In this document: positions 15,996-24,154 of the stretch, piece after piece
How positions within the stretch are numbered: position 1 is the stretch's first letter
Layout of the letters: every line of letters begins with the position of its first letter
DNA from: Nocardioides gansuensis
Lineage (GTDB): Bacteria; Actinomycetota; Actinomycetes; Propionibacteriales; Nocardioidaceae
NCBI RefSeq assembly: GCF_003076135.1
Contig: NZ_QDGZ01000003.1
Span: forward strand, 186,001-250,000
DNA length: 64,000 nucleotides
Direction: 5' to 3'
Translations under genes and position numbers: made by a program
The notes under the pieces: model-generated
The model's input: only the letters and a program-made list of their open reading frames with translations
Database searches by the model: none
What the model was told of the DNA's origin: nothing

Positions 15996-17456
15996 TCAGG
16001 CCGGCCGGGGAGATCTGTGGATGGCGATGATCTTCGGCTCCGTCATGGCGTCCACCGCGAACGGCACACCTTCCCGACCGACTCCCGAACGCTTGCTGCC
16101 CCCGAAGGGCATCGCGTCTATGCGGAAGTCGCCGGTGTCGTTGATCATCACGGCGCCGACGCGCAGTCGTTGTGCGACGTCCAGGGCGGCGTCGAGGTCG
16201 CGGGTGAAGACGCCCGCCTGCAGCCCGTACTCCAGGCCGTTCACCTCGGTCACCACGGCGTCGACGGAGTCGAACGGCTCGATGGAGACGACCGGCCCGA
16301 AGACCTCCTCGGTGAGCACCCGGGCACCGGCCGGGACCGAGACGAGCACGGTGGGCCAGTAGTAGGTGCCTTCGCGCTTGGCGCCCGTGAGGACCGCGGC
16401 GCCGCCCTCGACGGCCTCGTCGACCCAGCTCTCGACGCGTGCGGCCGAGGTCTCGTCGATCAGCGGGCCGACGTCCGTGCGATCGTCGGCCTTGCTGCCG
16501 ACGACCAGCTCGGTCGTGAGGCGGACGACGCGCTCGACCAGCTCGTCGACCAGCTCGCGCGCGACGAACACGCGCTGCACCGAGAGGCAGTTCTGGCCGG
16601 CGTTTCCGAAGGCGCCGTCGACGACCGCCTGCGCCGCACGGCGTACGTCGGCATCGGGCAGGACCACGACGGTGCCGTTGCCGCCCAGCTCCATCACGGT
16701 CTTCTTGGCGCCCGCGGTGGCGGCGATGGCATTGCCCGTGGTGTAGCCGCCGGTGAACGAGACGAGGTCGACCCGCGGGTGGCCGACGAGGGCCGCCCCG
16801 ACGGTGGCGCCACGACCCGGGAGCACGGCGACGCGGTCCGCCGGAACGCCGGCGTCGAGCAGGAGCTCGGTGAAGGCGAGCGCGACCAGCGGGGTCTGCT
16901 CGGCGGGCTTGAGGACGACCCCGTTGCCGCCGATCAGGGCTGGCGCCACCTTGTGGGCGACCAGGTTGAGCGGGTCGTTGAACGGGGTGATCGCCGCGAC
17001 CACACCGACCGGCTCGCGGGTGTACCAGCCGAGGCGGTTCTCGCCGCGGGGTGTGTCACCGAAGGGGAGTGTCTGCCCCTCGAGCCGGTCGGCCTGCTCG
17101 GCGGAGAGGCGCACGGTCTCGACGGCCCGCTGCACCTCGCGGAGGGCGTCGCGGATGGGCTTGCAACCCTCGCGGGAGAGCAGCTCGGCGAAGGCGGCCT
17201 CCCGCTCCACGAGCAGCGAAGCAGCCCTGTGCAGGGCCTCGCGGCGCTGCCAGATCGGCCACGCAGGACCGGCCAGCACAGCCTGCGCCACGGCGCGCAC
17301 CGCCTCGTCGACATCGGCCGCCGTGCAGTCCCCGACCCGGCCGACCAGCTGGCCGTCCTCGGGGTCCAGCACCTCGAGGGTGGTGTCCGGGTGGTGCCAA
17401 CGGCCGGCCCAGAAGGCGCCGCCGGCGGGGGTCCAGGTGGAGGGCTGGCTGCTCAT
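15996..17456 (-). CDS. Aldehyde dehydrogenase family protein
   Basis: 486-aa NAD(P)-dependent aldehyde dehydrogenase. Cofactor region ITPFNDPLNLVAHKVAPALIGGNGVVLKPAEQTP, glycine motif FTGGYTTGNAIA, catalytic Glu in VMELGGNGTVV (~residue 249) and catalytic Cys in NAGQNCLSVQRVF (~283); the C-terminus has MPFGGSKRSGVGREG. The GQNCLSVQR neighbourhood and the FND pair resemble lactaldehyde/phosphonoacetaldehyde or glyceraldehyde-3-phosphate (NADP) type members rather than GabD. The start is taken at ATG 17456; in-frame starts at 17477 and further upstream would run into regulatory site F. Probable role: oxidising the aldehyde produced by one of the two FAD oxidoreductases. The substrate is unproven. 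Confidence 0.85.
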   Translation of the reverse strand: MSSQPSTWTPAGGAFWAGRWHHPDTTLEVLDPEDGQLVGRVGDCTAADVDEAVRAVAQAVLAGPAWPIWQRREALHRAASLLVEREAAFAELLSREGCKPIRDALREVQRAVETVRLSAEQADRLEGQTLPFGDTPRGENRLGWYTREPVGVVAAITPFNDPLNLVAHKVAPALIGGNGVVLKPAEQTPLVALAFTELLLDAGVPADRVAVLPGRGATVGAALVGHPRVDLVSFTGGYTTGNAIAATAGAKKTVMELGGNGTVVVLPDADVRRAAQAVVDGAFGNAGQNCLSVQRVFVARELVDELVERVVRLTTELVVGSKADDRTDVGPLIDETSAARVESWVDEAVEGGAAVLTGAKREGTYYWPTVLVSVPAGARVLTEEVFGPVVSIEPFDSVDAVVTEVNGLEYGLQAGVFTRDLDAALDVAQRLRVGAVMINDTGDFRIDAMPFGGSKRSGVGREGVPFAVDAMTEPKIIAIHRSPRPA

Positions 17457-17486
17457 GTACAAACTGTGACCTGTCATCTGCTTATC

Positions 17487-17509
17487 GTCAACTGCAATCT
17501 GTTGACAAT
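17487..17509. promoter_or_regulatory. TGTTGACA-type motif, site F (double), between the divergent ALDH and peptide-importer genes
   Basis: GTCAAC (17487-17492) and GTTGAC (17501-17506) form an inverted pair with eight bases between. The right half extends to CTGTTGACAAT (17499-17509), matching sites A and C. Being between divergent genes, it could control both the aldehyde dehydrogenase and the long operon starting at 17594. Confidence 0.5.
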
Positions 17510-17593
17510 AGTCACCGGGCGGTGGTGTGCTTGTGACCTGGAACACACCCGCTGTCGCCGAGGGGGCGCAGCCGGATTTGCGAGGAGCTCTCG

Positions 17594-19138
17594 ATGGGTC
17601 GAGTTCGTTGGGCGGTTGGGCTTACAGCGGTGACTCTGGTCACCGCCGGATGCGGCATGGGCGGTGGCGACGACGGTGGCGATGGGGGTGCCGGTCAAGG
17701 GGCCAGTGGCGGGCACGTGGTCTACGCCGAGCAGTTCGCGCCGGCGTCGGCGTGGGCGATGGAGACCAATGATGCGCATTCGCTGACCCGGGCGGGGTGT
17801 CTGGAGACGCTGGTGAAGTACACGGCCGAGGGTGAGCTGGAGCCGATGCTCGCCACCGAGTGGACCCAGGTGGAGCCCACGACGTGGGAGTTCACGCTGC
17901 GTGAGGGGGTGACCTTCCAGGACGGTACGCCGATGGATGCCGAGGCGGTGGCCGGTGCGTTGAGCCACGTGCTGGAGGTGGAGACCCCGGCGCGGGCGTT
18001 CAACGCCGACGTGATCGCTGGCGTGGAGGCCGCCGACGAGGCGACGGTGCGGATCAGCACGCCGAAGCCGGACCCGCTGGTGCCTCTGCGGGTGGCCAAC
18101 GCCAACGCGGGGATCCTGGCTCCGAAGGCCTACGAGGGCAGGCAGATCGACATCGTGGGGACCTGCACGGGGCCGTTCACGGTGACCGAGGAGGTGCCGC
18201 AGCAGTCGCTGAGCCTGGAGGCGAACGCCGACTACTGGGGTGGCGAGGTCACGCTCGACTCGGCGGAGGTGCGGTTCGTCATCGACGGTGCCACCCGGGC
18301 CACCCAGTTGCAGAGCGGTGAGGTGCACATCGCCAAGAGCCTGCCGGTGGCCAACCTGGCCAACCTGGAGGGTGACGACAACCTGGAGATCGCCCAGCTG
18401 GAGCTGGCCCGGACCACGGTGATGCTGCTCAACAACTCCCGCCCGCCGTTCGACGACCCGCTGGTGCGGCAGGCGATCCAGCAGGCGGTGGACACCCAGG
18501 CGATCGTCGACGGCGTCTACGAGGGCGCCGCTGCGGCGGCGGTGGGTCCGTTCGGGCCGGACACCGACTGGGCCCCCGAGGGCGCGGAGGCCGTCGCCCC
18601 GGACCTGGACGAGGCGCGGGCGCTGCTGGACGAGGCCGGGGTGGCCCCCGAGGACCTGTCGATCCAGCTGCTCGCCTACAACGACCGGCCGGAGTTCGGG
18701 GACGTCGCGGCGGTGATCCAGAGCCAGCTGGGCGAGCTCGGCGTCGACGTCAAGATCAAGGGCGGTGACTACGCCGCGATGGAGCCGGACATGCTCTCCG
18801 GCGACTTCGACGCGGCGCTGCTCTCCCGCGGTTACCTGGTCGACGTGGCCGACCCGGGCGGATACCTGCTCTCGGACTGGACCTGCGAGGGCGGCTACAA
18901 CATCGCCCACTACTGCGACCCCGAGACCGACCAGCAGATCCAGGACGCGGCGGCCATCGAGGACACAGCAGAGCGCAACGCCGCCTACCAGGAGCTTGCC
19001 GCGAAGCTGCAGGAGGAGGCGGCCAGCGTCTTCCTCCTCCACGAGAACGCCGTGTGGGGCTTGCAGGGCGACGTCGAGGGGTTCCAGCCCCACCCGCTCG
19101 ACTACTACGTCCTCACCGCCGACCTCGCGGTCAGCTGA
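17594..19138 (+). CDS. Peptide/nickel/opine-type ABC importer, substrate-binding lipoprotein
   Basis: 514-aa extracellular binding protein of solute-binding family 5 (DppA/NikA/CntA fold). The signal peptide ends in a lipobox TAGC near residue 20, followed by a Gly/Asp-rich linker. The mature protein shows the family features: LETLVKYTAEGELEPMLATEW, WEFTLREGVTFQDGTPMDAEAVAGAL, ADYWGG, NNSRPPFDDPLVRQAIQQAVD and the C-terminal WTCEGGYNIAHYCDPETDQQIQDA. GAGGAGC stands before ATG 17594. It is the first gene of a long operon with two permeases and two ATPases. Ligands in this family range from dipeptides to nickel and metal-opine complexes and cannot be told from sequence alone. Confidence 0.9.
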   Translation: MGRVRWAVGLTAVTLVTAGCGMGGGDDGGDGGAGQGASGGHVVYAEQFAPASAWAMETNDAHSLTRAGCLETLVKYTAEGELEPMLATEWTQVEPTTWEFTLREGVTFQDGTPMDAEAVAGALSHVLEVETPARAFNADVIAGVEAADEATVRISTPKPDPLVPLRVANANAGILAPKAYEGRQIDIVGTCTGPFTVTEEVPQQSLSLEANADYWGGEVTLDSAEVRFVIDGATRATQLQSGEVHIAKSLPVANLANLEGDDNLEIAQLELARTTVMLLNNSRPPFDDPLVRQAIQQAVDTQAIVDGVYEGAAAAAVGPFGPDTDWAPEGAEAVAPDLDEARALLDEAGVAPEDLSIQLLAYNDRPEFGDVAAVIQSQLGELGVDVKIKGGDYAAMEPDMLSGDFDAALLSRGYLVDVADPGGYLLSDWTCEGGYNIAHYCDPETDQQIQDAAAIEDTAERNAAYQELAAKLQEEAASVFLLHENAVWGLQGDVEGFQPHPLDYYVLTADLAVS

Positions 19139-19165
19139 CCGCGCACGACCAAGGAGAGAGATCAC

Positions 19166-20443
19166 ATGAAGTTCACTCCGTACTGGCTCGACACCTCGAC
19201 CCCAGGACCGGACCGGTCCACCACCGAGCTGGGCGGCCACGTGGACGTGGCCGTGGTCGGGGCGGGACTGACGGGACTGTCAGCCGCGCTGCACCTGGCC
19301 CGGAAAGGCGCCAATGTGCACGTCCTGGAGCGCGACACCGTGGCGTTCGGTGCCTCGGGGCGCAACGGCGGGATGGCGACGACCGGCCTGTCGATCGGGT
19401 TCCGGGACGCCATCGCGCGCTACGGGTTCCCGACGGCCAGCGCGCTCTTCCTCTCCTACAACGACGCGATCGACAGCATCGAGAAGCTCGTGGGCGAGGA
19501 GGGGATCGACTGTGACTTCGCCCGGACCGGCAAGATGACCCTGGCAGCCAAGTCCGGCCACTACGACGGGCTTCGCAAGACCCACGAGGTGCTGGCCGAA
19601 CGGCTGGGCTACGAGACGCAGATGGTCCCCAAGGACGAGATGCGCTCGGAGATCGCCAGCGAGCACTACCACGGCGCGATGGTCGACCCCAAGGGTGCGG
19701 GACTGCACGTCGGCAAGTTCACCCGGGGCCTGGGTGAGGCCGCGGCCCGGCAGGGCGCGGTGGTCCACGAGAAGGCGCCGGTCGAGCAGGTCCGGCGGCT
19801 GGGCGGCACCAAGCACGAGCTCGTGACTCCGCGGGGCACCCTCCGCGCCGACCAGGTCCTGATCGCCACCAGCGGCTACACCAGCCGGCCATTCCGCTGG
19901 CAGCAGGTGCGGATCGCTCCGGTCGGCAGCTTCATCATCGTGACCGAGCCGCTGGGCAAGGAGGTCTGCGACCAGCTGATTCCGAACCGCCGGATGGCCT
20001 CGGACACCAAGAACCTCCTCTACTACTTCCGGATCACCCCCGACCACCGGCTGCTGTTCGGCGGCCGTGCCCGGTTCGCGATGTCCAACCCGCAGTCGGA
20101 CGAGAAGAGCGGCCGGATCCTCCAGAAGGCGATGGTCTCGGTCTTCCCGCAGCTCGCAGCAGCCCGGGTCGACTACTGCTGGGGCGGCCTGGTCGACATG
20201 AGCATGGACCGCATGGTCCACGCCGGCCAGCACGACGGCCTCTACTACTCCCTCGGCTACTCCGGGCACGGCGTGCAGATGGCGACGTACATGGGCAAGC
20301 AGATGGCCGAGTACATGAACGGAGCGGAGGACGCCAACCCCTGGCGCGACCTCACCTTCAAGCGGATCCCCGGCCACTTCGGACCGCCGTGGTTCCTGCC
20401 CTTCGCCGGTGCCTTCTACAAGGCCCTCGACGTCGTCAAGTAG
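19166..20443 (+). CDS. FAD-dependent amine/amino-acid oxidoreductase, PuuB-like (copy 2)
   Basis: 425 aa, the same length as copy 1 at 8512 and alike from end to end (about three quarters of residues by eye). FAD motif VAVVGAGLTGLSAALHLARKGANV, FGASGRNGG, GLHVGKFTRGLGEAA, DHRLLFGGRARFA and YSGHGVQMATYMGK are all retained, so both copies should be active. The paralogues differ most around residues 10-22 and 140-165, which may reflect a different substrate side chain. It sits between the binding protein and the permeases, 27 bases after the former, with a strong AAGGAGAGAG ribosome site. An oxidoreductase inside an importer operon strongly suggests that it acts on the imported ligand. Confidence 0.86.
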   Translation: MKFTPYWLDTSTPGPDRSTTELGGHVDVAVVGAGLTGLSAALHLARKGANVHVLERDTVAFGASGRNGGMATTGLSIGFRDAIARYGFPTASALFLSYNDAIDSIEKLVGEEGIDCDFARTGKMTLAAKSGHYDGLRKTHEVLAERLGYETQMVPKDEMRSEIASEHYHGAMVDPKGAGLHVGKFTRGLGEAAARQGAVVHEKAPVEQVRRLGGTKHELVTPRGTLRADQVLIATSGYTSRPFRWQQVRIAPVGSFIIVTEPLGKEVCDQLIPNRRMASDTKNLLYYFRITPDHRLLFGGRARFAMSNPQSDEKSGRILQKAMVSVFPQLAAARVDYCWGGLVDMSMDRMVHAGQHDGLYYSLGYSGHGVQMATYMGKQMAEYMNGAEDANPWRDLTFKRIPGHFGPPWFLPFAGAFYKALDVVK

Positions 20444-20489
20444 GGGCGTGCCCTGTGACTGACCGACCTGACCCACCAAGGAGGCATCG

Positions 20490-21434
20490 ATGCTGACGTT
20501 CCTGATCCGCAGGGGGATGACCCTGGTGGTGACGTTGCTTGTCGTCTCGGTGCTCGCCTTCCTGATCCCGTACGCGGGGGAGGGCGACCCGGCGCGGAAG
20601 ATCCTCCGGGCCCGGGTGAACGACCCGGCGCTGGACCCCGCGCAGGTGGAGGCGCTGACCAAGGAGCTCGGCCTGGACCGGCCGCTGTATGTGCAGTACG
20701 TCGACTGGTTGCGCGAGGTGCTCACCGGGGGCTTCGGCTTCTCGTTCACCAGCCGGACACCCGTCCAGGAGCTGGTCGTCCCCGCCCTGGGGGTCTCGGT
20801 GTCCCTGGCCCTGGCGGCGCTGCTGCTGGCCCTGGTCTTCGCGCTCCCGCTGGGCATCTGGGCCGCGACCGCGCGCGGGGGCAAGGTCGACAACGCGGTC
20901 ACGTTCATGTCGCAGAGCGCGGTCTCAGCGCCCGAGTACTGGGTCGGTCCGGTGATGGTCCTGATCTTCGCCCGCTACCTCGGCTGGCTCCCGTCGGGCG
21001 GATGGACCGGTCCGGCGTACATCGTGCTGCCGGCGACGGCGCTGGCGCTGCGGCCGCTGGGGTACTTCACCCAGGTCACCCGGGCCGCGATGTCGGACGT
21101 GTTGAGCGCGCCGTACATCACCGCCGCACGCAGCCGGGGGCTGAGCTTTCCGCGGACCCTGGTCCGGCACGGGCTGCGCAACAGCATGCTGCCGGTGATG
21201 ACCCTGTTCTCGTTCTGGTTCGCCGGCCTGCTGGGCGGGTCGGTGGTGGTCGAGGTGATCTTCAACATCCCGGGCATGGGCCGGCTGCTCTACACCTCGG
21301 TGATCAACAACGACGTCCCCGTCATCCAGGGAGGCATGATGCTGATCCTGACCCTCGCAGTGGTGATCAACACCGTGACCGACCTGCTCTACGGCGTCCT
21401 CAACCCGGCGATCAGGGTGAGCAGCCATGCCTGA
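20490..21434 (+). CDS. Peptide/nickel/opine-type ABC importer, permease 1 (DppB type)
   Basis: 314-aa membrane protein with six predicted helices. A first helix MTLVVTLLVVSVLAFLIPY is followed by a large external loop containing LTKELGLDRPLYVQYVDWL and GFGFSFTSRTPV, as in DppB/NikB. The EAA loop is seen as YITAARSRGLSFPRTLVRHGLRN (~residues 208-230), then VVVEVIFNIPGMGRLLYTSVINNDVPVIQG, a hallmark of the family. AAGGAGG precedes ATG 20490. It overlaps the next permease gene by eight bases. It forms the channel with the product of 21427. Confidence 0.92.
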   Translation: MLTFLIRRGMTLVVTLLVVSVLAFLIPYAGEGDPARKILRARVNDPALDPAQVEALTKELGLDRPLYVQYVDWLREVLTGGFGFSFTSRTPVQELVVPALGVSVSLALAALLLALVFALPLGIWAATARGGKVDNAVTFMSQSAVSAPEYWVGPVMVLIFARYLGWLPSGGWTGPAYIVLPATALALRPLGYFTQVTRAAMSDVLSAPYITAARSRGLSFPRTLVRHGLRNSMLPVMTLFSFWFAGLLGGSVVVEVIFNIPGMGRLLYTSVINNDVPVIQGGMMLILTLAVVINTVTDLLYGVLNPAIRVSSHA

Positions 21435-22410
21435 CACCATGTCGACCCGGCCGGTGCCGCGACCCAACCAGCGTCCGTCGGAGCTGAGGTCCGCGACGCC
21501 GCATCGTCCCAACGTCCTCTCCTTGCTGGTGCGGGGCGCCCAGGGCCGGCACTGGACCTTCGCCGTCGGTGTCGTGCTGCTTGCGCTGGTGCTGCTGGTC
21601 CTGGTGCTCACGCCGTGGATCTCGCCGCACGACCCGGCCACGCAGGATCTCGGCAACCGGCTCGCGGGCCCCTCGGCGGACCACTGGTTCGGGACCGACC
21701 ACCTCGGACGCGACGTGCTCTCCCGGCTGATGTGGGGCGGACGGTTCTCCGTGACCATCGCCGCGATCACCCTGGTGATCTGCGCCGTGACCGGCTCCAT
21801 CATCGGTGCGCTCGCGGCCCGCCGCGGCGGGTGGCTCGACGAGCTCGTGATGCGTAGCGTCGACGTCCTGATCTGCTTCCCCGACGTCGTCATTGCGCTG
21901 TTCCTCATTGCCCTCTTCGGCACCGGCTACGGCACGCTGATCGCCGCGCTGACCATCACCGGCTGGACGCCGTTCGCCCGGCTGATGCGTGGGCTGGCGC
22001 TCGAAATCAACTCCAAGGACTACGTCGAGGCCGCCGAGATCCTGGGCTCCCCGAAGTCCTACATCGTCTTCCGGCACGTGATCCCCAACGCCTCGAGGCC
22101 GGTGGTCGCGATGGGATTCCTCCGCTTCGGGCACAAGCTGATCACCGTCGGTGCGCTGTCCTACCTCGGCCTGGGCGTGCAGCCACCCGACTCCGACTGG
22201 GGCGCGATGCTGCTCGACGCGCAGCCCTACATGGAAAGAGCGCCCAGCCTCGGCGTCCTGCCCGGTGCCGCGATCTTCGTCACCGCCCTCAGCGTGACCA
22301 TGATCGGCCAGGGCCTCGACATCAAGAAGCGCCGCAAGCGCGCCAAGGAGCCGACCGCCATCCCCGTGCCCCCGCCCAGCACCGCTCTCGTAGAGGGAGA
22401 AGCCCTGTGA
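21427..22410 (+). CDS. Peptide/nickel/opine-type ABC importer, permease 2 (DppC type)
   Basis: 327-aa membrane protein. A cytoplasmic N-tail precedes a helix (TFAVGVVLLALVLLVLVLTPWISP), then the DppC family loop HWFGTDHLGRDVLSRLMWGGRFS, helices, and the EAA loop DYVEAAEILGSPKSYIVFRHVIPN (~residues 198-221) followed by YLGLGVQPPDSDWGAML. It overlaps the upstream permease gene by eight bases and the downstream regulator gene by GTGA, so coupled translation is likely. A C-terminal basic tail (IKKRRKRAKE) faces the cytoplasm. Confidence 0.92.
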   Translation: MPDTMSTRPVPRPNQRPSELRSATPHRPNVLSLLVRGAQGRHWTFAVGVVLLALVLLVLVLTPWISPHDPATQDLGNRLAGPSADHWFGTDHLGRDVLSRLMWGGRFSVTIAAITLVICAVTGSIIGALAARRGGWLDELVMRSVDVLICFPDVVIALFLIALFGTGYGTLIAALTITGWTPFARLMRGLALEINSKDYVEAAEILGSPKSYIVFRHVIPNASRPVVAMGFLRFGHKLITVGALSYLGLGVQPPDSDWGAMLLDAQPYMERAPSLGVLPGAAIFVTALSVTMIGQGLDIKKRRKRAKEPTAIPVPPPSTALVEGEAL

Positions 22411-23117
22411 ACGCCGAAACGGCATCCGCCGTCACCATCCCGCGCGCCACCTTCGCCTCGATCGTGACCGAGCGGTTGCGAGCGAGCATCGTCAACGGGT
22501 CGCTGAAGCCCGGCTCGCAGCTGAGCGAGGTGGAGCTGGCGACCAGCTTCGGCGTCAGTCGTGGTCCGGTCCGGGAGGCGCTCCAGCGGCTGGTGCAAGA
22601 GGGACTGCTGCACAGCGAGCCGCACCGAGGCGTGTTCGTGCCGGTGCTCACCGACGAGGACGTGCTCGACGTCTACGTCGCCCGTGAGGCATTGGAGTCC
22701 GCAGCCATCCGGTCCATCATCTCGAGTGGCACGACCGCCGTCGCGTCCGAGTCGCTGGACCGCCTCGTCACCCTGATGGAGAAGGCCGAGTCGGCGGGTG
22801 ACTGGGAGACCGTCGGGAACGTCGACCTGGAGTTCCACGTGGCCCTCGTCGATGCCAGCGGCAGCCCACGGCTCAAGCGGATGTTCGGCACGGTCATCTC
22901 CGAGACCCGCCTCTGCCTCGGCGTCCTGACTGCGGACGACGCGCGTGACGACCTCGTGGAGGAGCACCGGCTCATCTCCGATGCGATGAAGGCGGGCGAG
23001 ACCGAGCAGGCGCTGGCCGTCCTCAAGAAGCACTTCGACGACGCGGTGGTCACGCTGATGAGGCGACAGGCATCCGTCGACGCGGCGCCCGGGAAGGGCG
23101 TTGAGGAGCTGTCATGA
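22407..23117 (+). CDS. GntR family regulator, FadR/FCD subfamily (copy 2), inside the importer operon
   Basis: 236-aa regulator closely related to copy 1 at 9941. The winged-helix block (IPRATFASIVTERLRAS, GSQLSEVELATSFGVSRGPVREALQRLVQEGLLHSEPHRGVFV) is nearly the same, and the recognition helix FGVSRGPVREALQRL is identical, so both should read the same DNA motif. The FCD domain differs more (EALESAAIRSI, DLEFHVALVDASGSPRL), suggesting different effectors or sensitivities. The start is GTG in a GTGA overlap with the permease gene, and the end is ATGA with the first ATPase gene. A regulator locked into the middle of a transporter operon is therefore made in fixed proportion with it, which allows direct feedback. 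Confidence 0.88.
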   Translation: MNAETASAVTIPRATFASIVTERLRASIVNGSLKPGSQLSEVELATSFGVSRGPVREALQRLVQEGLLHSEPHRGVFVPVLTDEDVLDVYVAREALESAAIRSIISSGTTAVASESLDRLVTLMEKAESAGDWETVGNVDLEFHVALVDASGSPRLKRMFGTVISETRLCLGVLTADDARDDLVEEHRLISDAMKAGETEQALAVLKKHFDDAVVTLMRRQASVDAAPGKGVEELS

Positions 23118-24154
23118 CCAAGCTGCTGAAGCAGGCGCGTCCGCGAGTAGCGGCGCACAGCGACGAGCCCTTGCTGGACATCCGCGGGCTGCGGGTGGAC
23201 TTTCCGGATGTGCCGGGGGCGCCCGCGATCGACGGCATGGACCTGAGGATCAACCGGGGCGAGATCGTGGCGCTGGTCGGCGAGTCCGGGTCGGGCAAGA
23301 GCCTGACGGCACTGACCGTGATGGGCCTCCTGCCGCCGGGCGCGGAGGTGGTCGGCGGGGAGGCTCGCCTCCAGGGTGAGGACGTCTTGTCGATGGGGTC
23401 CGGACGTCGCAACGAGATCCGTGGCGACAAGGTGGCGATGCTCTTCCAGCAGCCGAAGGTGATGCTCGATCCCACCGCGCGGGTGGGCAGCCAGGTGGCG
23501 GAGTCGCTGCGGCGGCACCGCAAGGTCGGTCGGCGTCAGGCCAGGGCGCGGGTGGTGGAGATGCTGCGCGACGTGGGGATCCCCGAACCGGCCCGGCGGG
23601 CTTCGTCGTTCGCCTACCAGCTGTCGGGAGGGATGGCGCAGCGGGTGATGATCGCGGCCGCACTGAGCGCGGACCCGGAGCTGTTGATCGCGGACGAGCC
23701 GACCACGGCGCTGGATGTCACCGTGCAGGCCCAGATCCTGGACCTCCTGAAGCAGAAGCGGGACGAGCTGGGGCTCTCGATCCTGCTGATCACCCACGAC
23801 CTGGGCATCGTCTCGACGATGGCGGACCGGGTGGCGGTGATGTACGCCGGCCGGATCGTGGAGAACGGGACGACCAAGGACATCTTCGATGACCCGCAGC
23901 ACCCCTACACCCAGGCGCTGCTCAAGGCCTCGTTGCTCGAGGCGGAGCGGGGTCAGCTGTTCTCGATCCCGGGCAGCGTGGTCCAGGCCCGGTCGCTGGA
24001 GCATGGGTGCCGGTTCCTCCCGCGCTGTCCGGTGGCCGCCCAGCTCGGCATCACGGACATGTGCCGTGGCGAGGAGCCGACCCTGCACACGTGCGGGGAG
24101 CACGAGCACCACAGTCGATGCTACGCATCCCGAGAGCACGCGGAGGCAGGATGA
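23114..24154 (+). CDS. Peptide/nickel/opine-type ABC importer, ATPase 1 (DppD type)
   Basis: 346-aa ATP-binding protein. Walker A GESGSGKS (~residues 57-64), Q-loop [16 protein letters not shown], signature LSGGMAQR, Walker [13 protein letters not shown] and switch His LLITHDLG are present. The C-terminal oligopeptide/dipeptide-transporter extension ([22 protein letters not shown]) carries Cys residues in [14 protein letters not shown] and [14 protein letters not shown]; this cluster is found in many DppD/OppD proteins, where it can hold an iron-sulfur centre. It overlaps its neighbours by four bases at both ends. Confidence 0.92.
   Translation: MTKLLKQARPRVAAHSDEPLLDIRGLRVDFPDVPGAPAIDGMDLRINRGEIVALVGESGSGKSLTALTVMGLLPPGAEVVGGEARLQGEDVLSMGSGRRNEIRGDKVAMLFQQPKVMLDPTARVGSQVAESLRRHRKVGRRQARARVVEMLRDVGIPEPARRASSFAYQLSGGMAQRVMIAAALSADPELLIADEPTTALDVTVQAQILDLLKQKRDELGLSILLITHDLGIVSTMADRVAVMYAGRIVENGTTKDIFDDPQHPYTQALLKASLLEAERGQLFSIPGSVVQARSLEHGCRFLPRCPVAAQLGITDMCRGEEPTLHTCGEHEHHSRCYASREHAEAG

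Noticed and set aside
15888..17633. 581-codon open frame on the plus strand over the aldehyde dehydrogenase
   Set aside because: Shadow of the aldehyde dehydrogenase; it also runs through regulatory site F.
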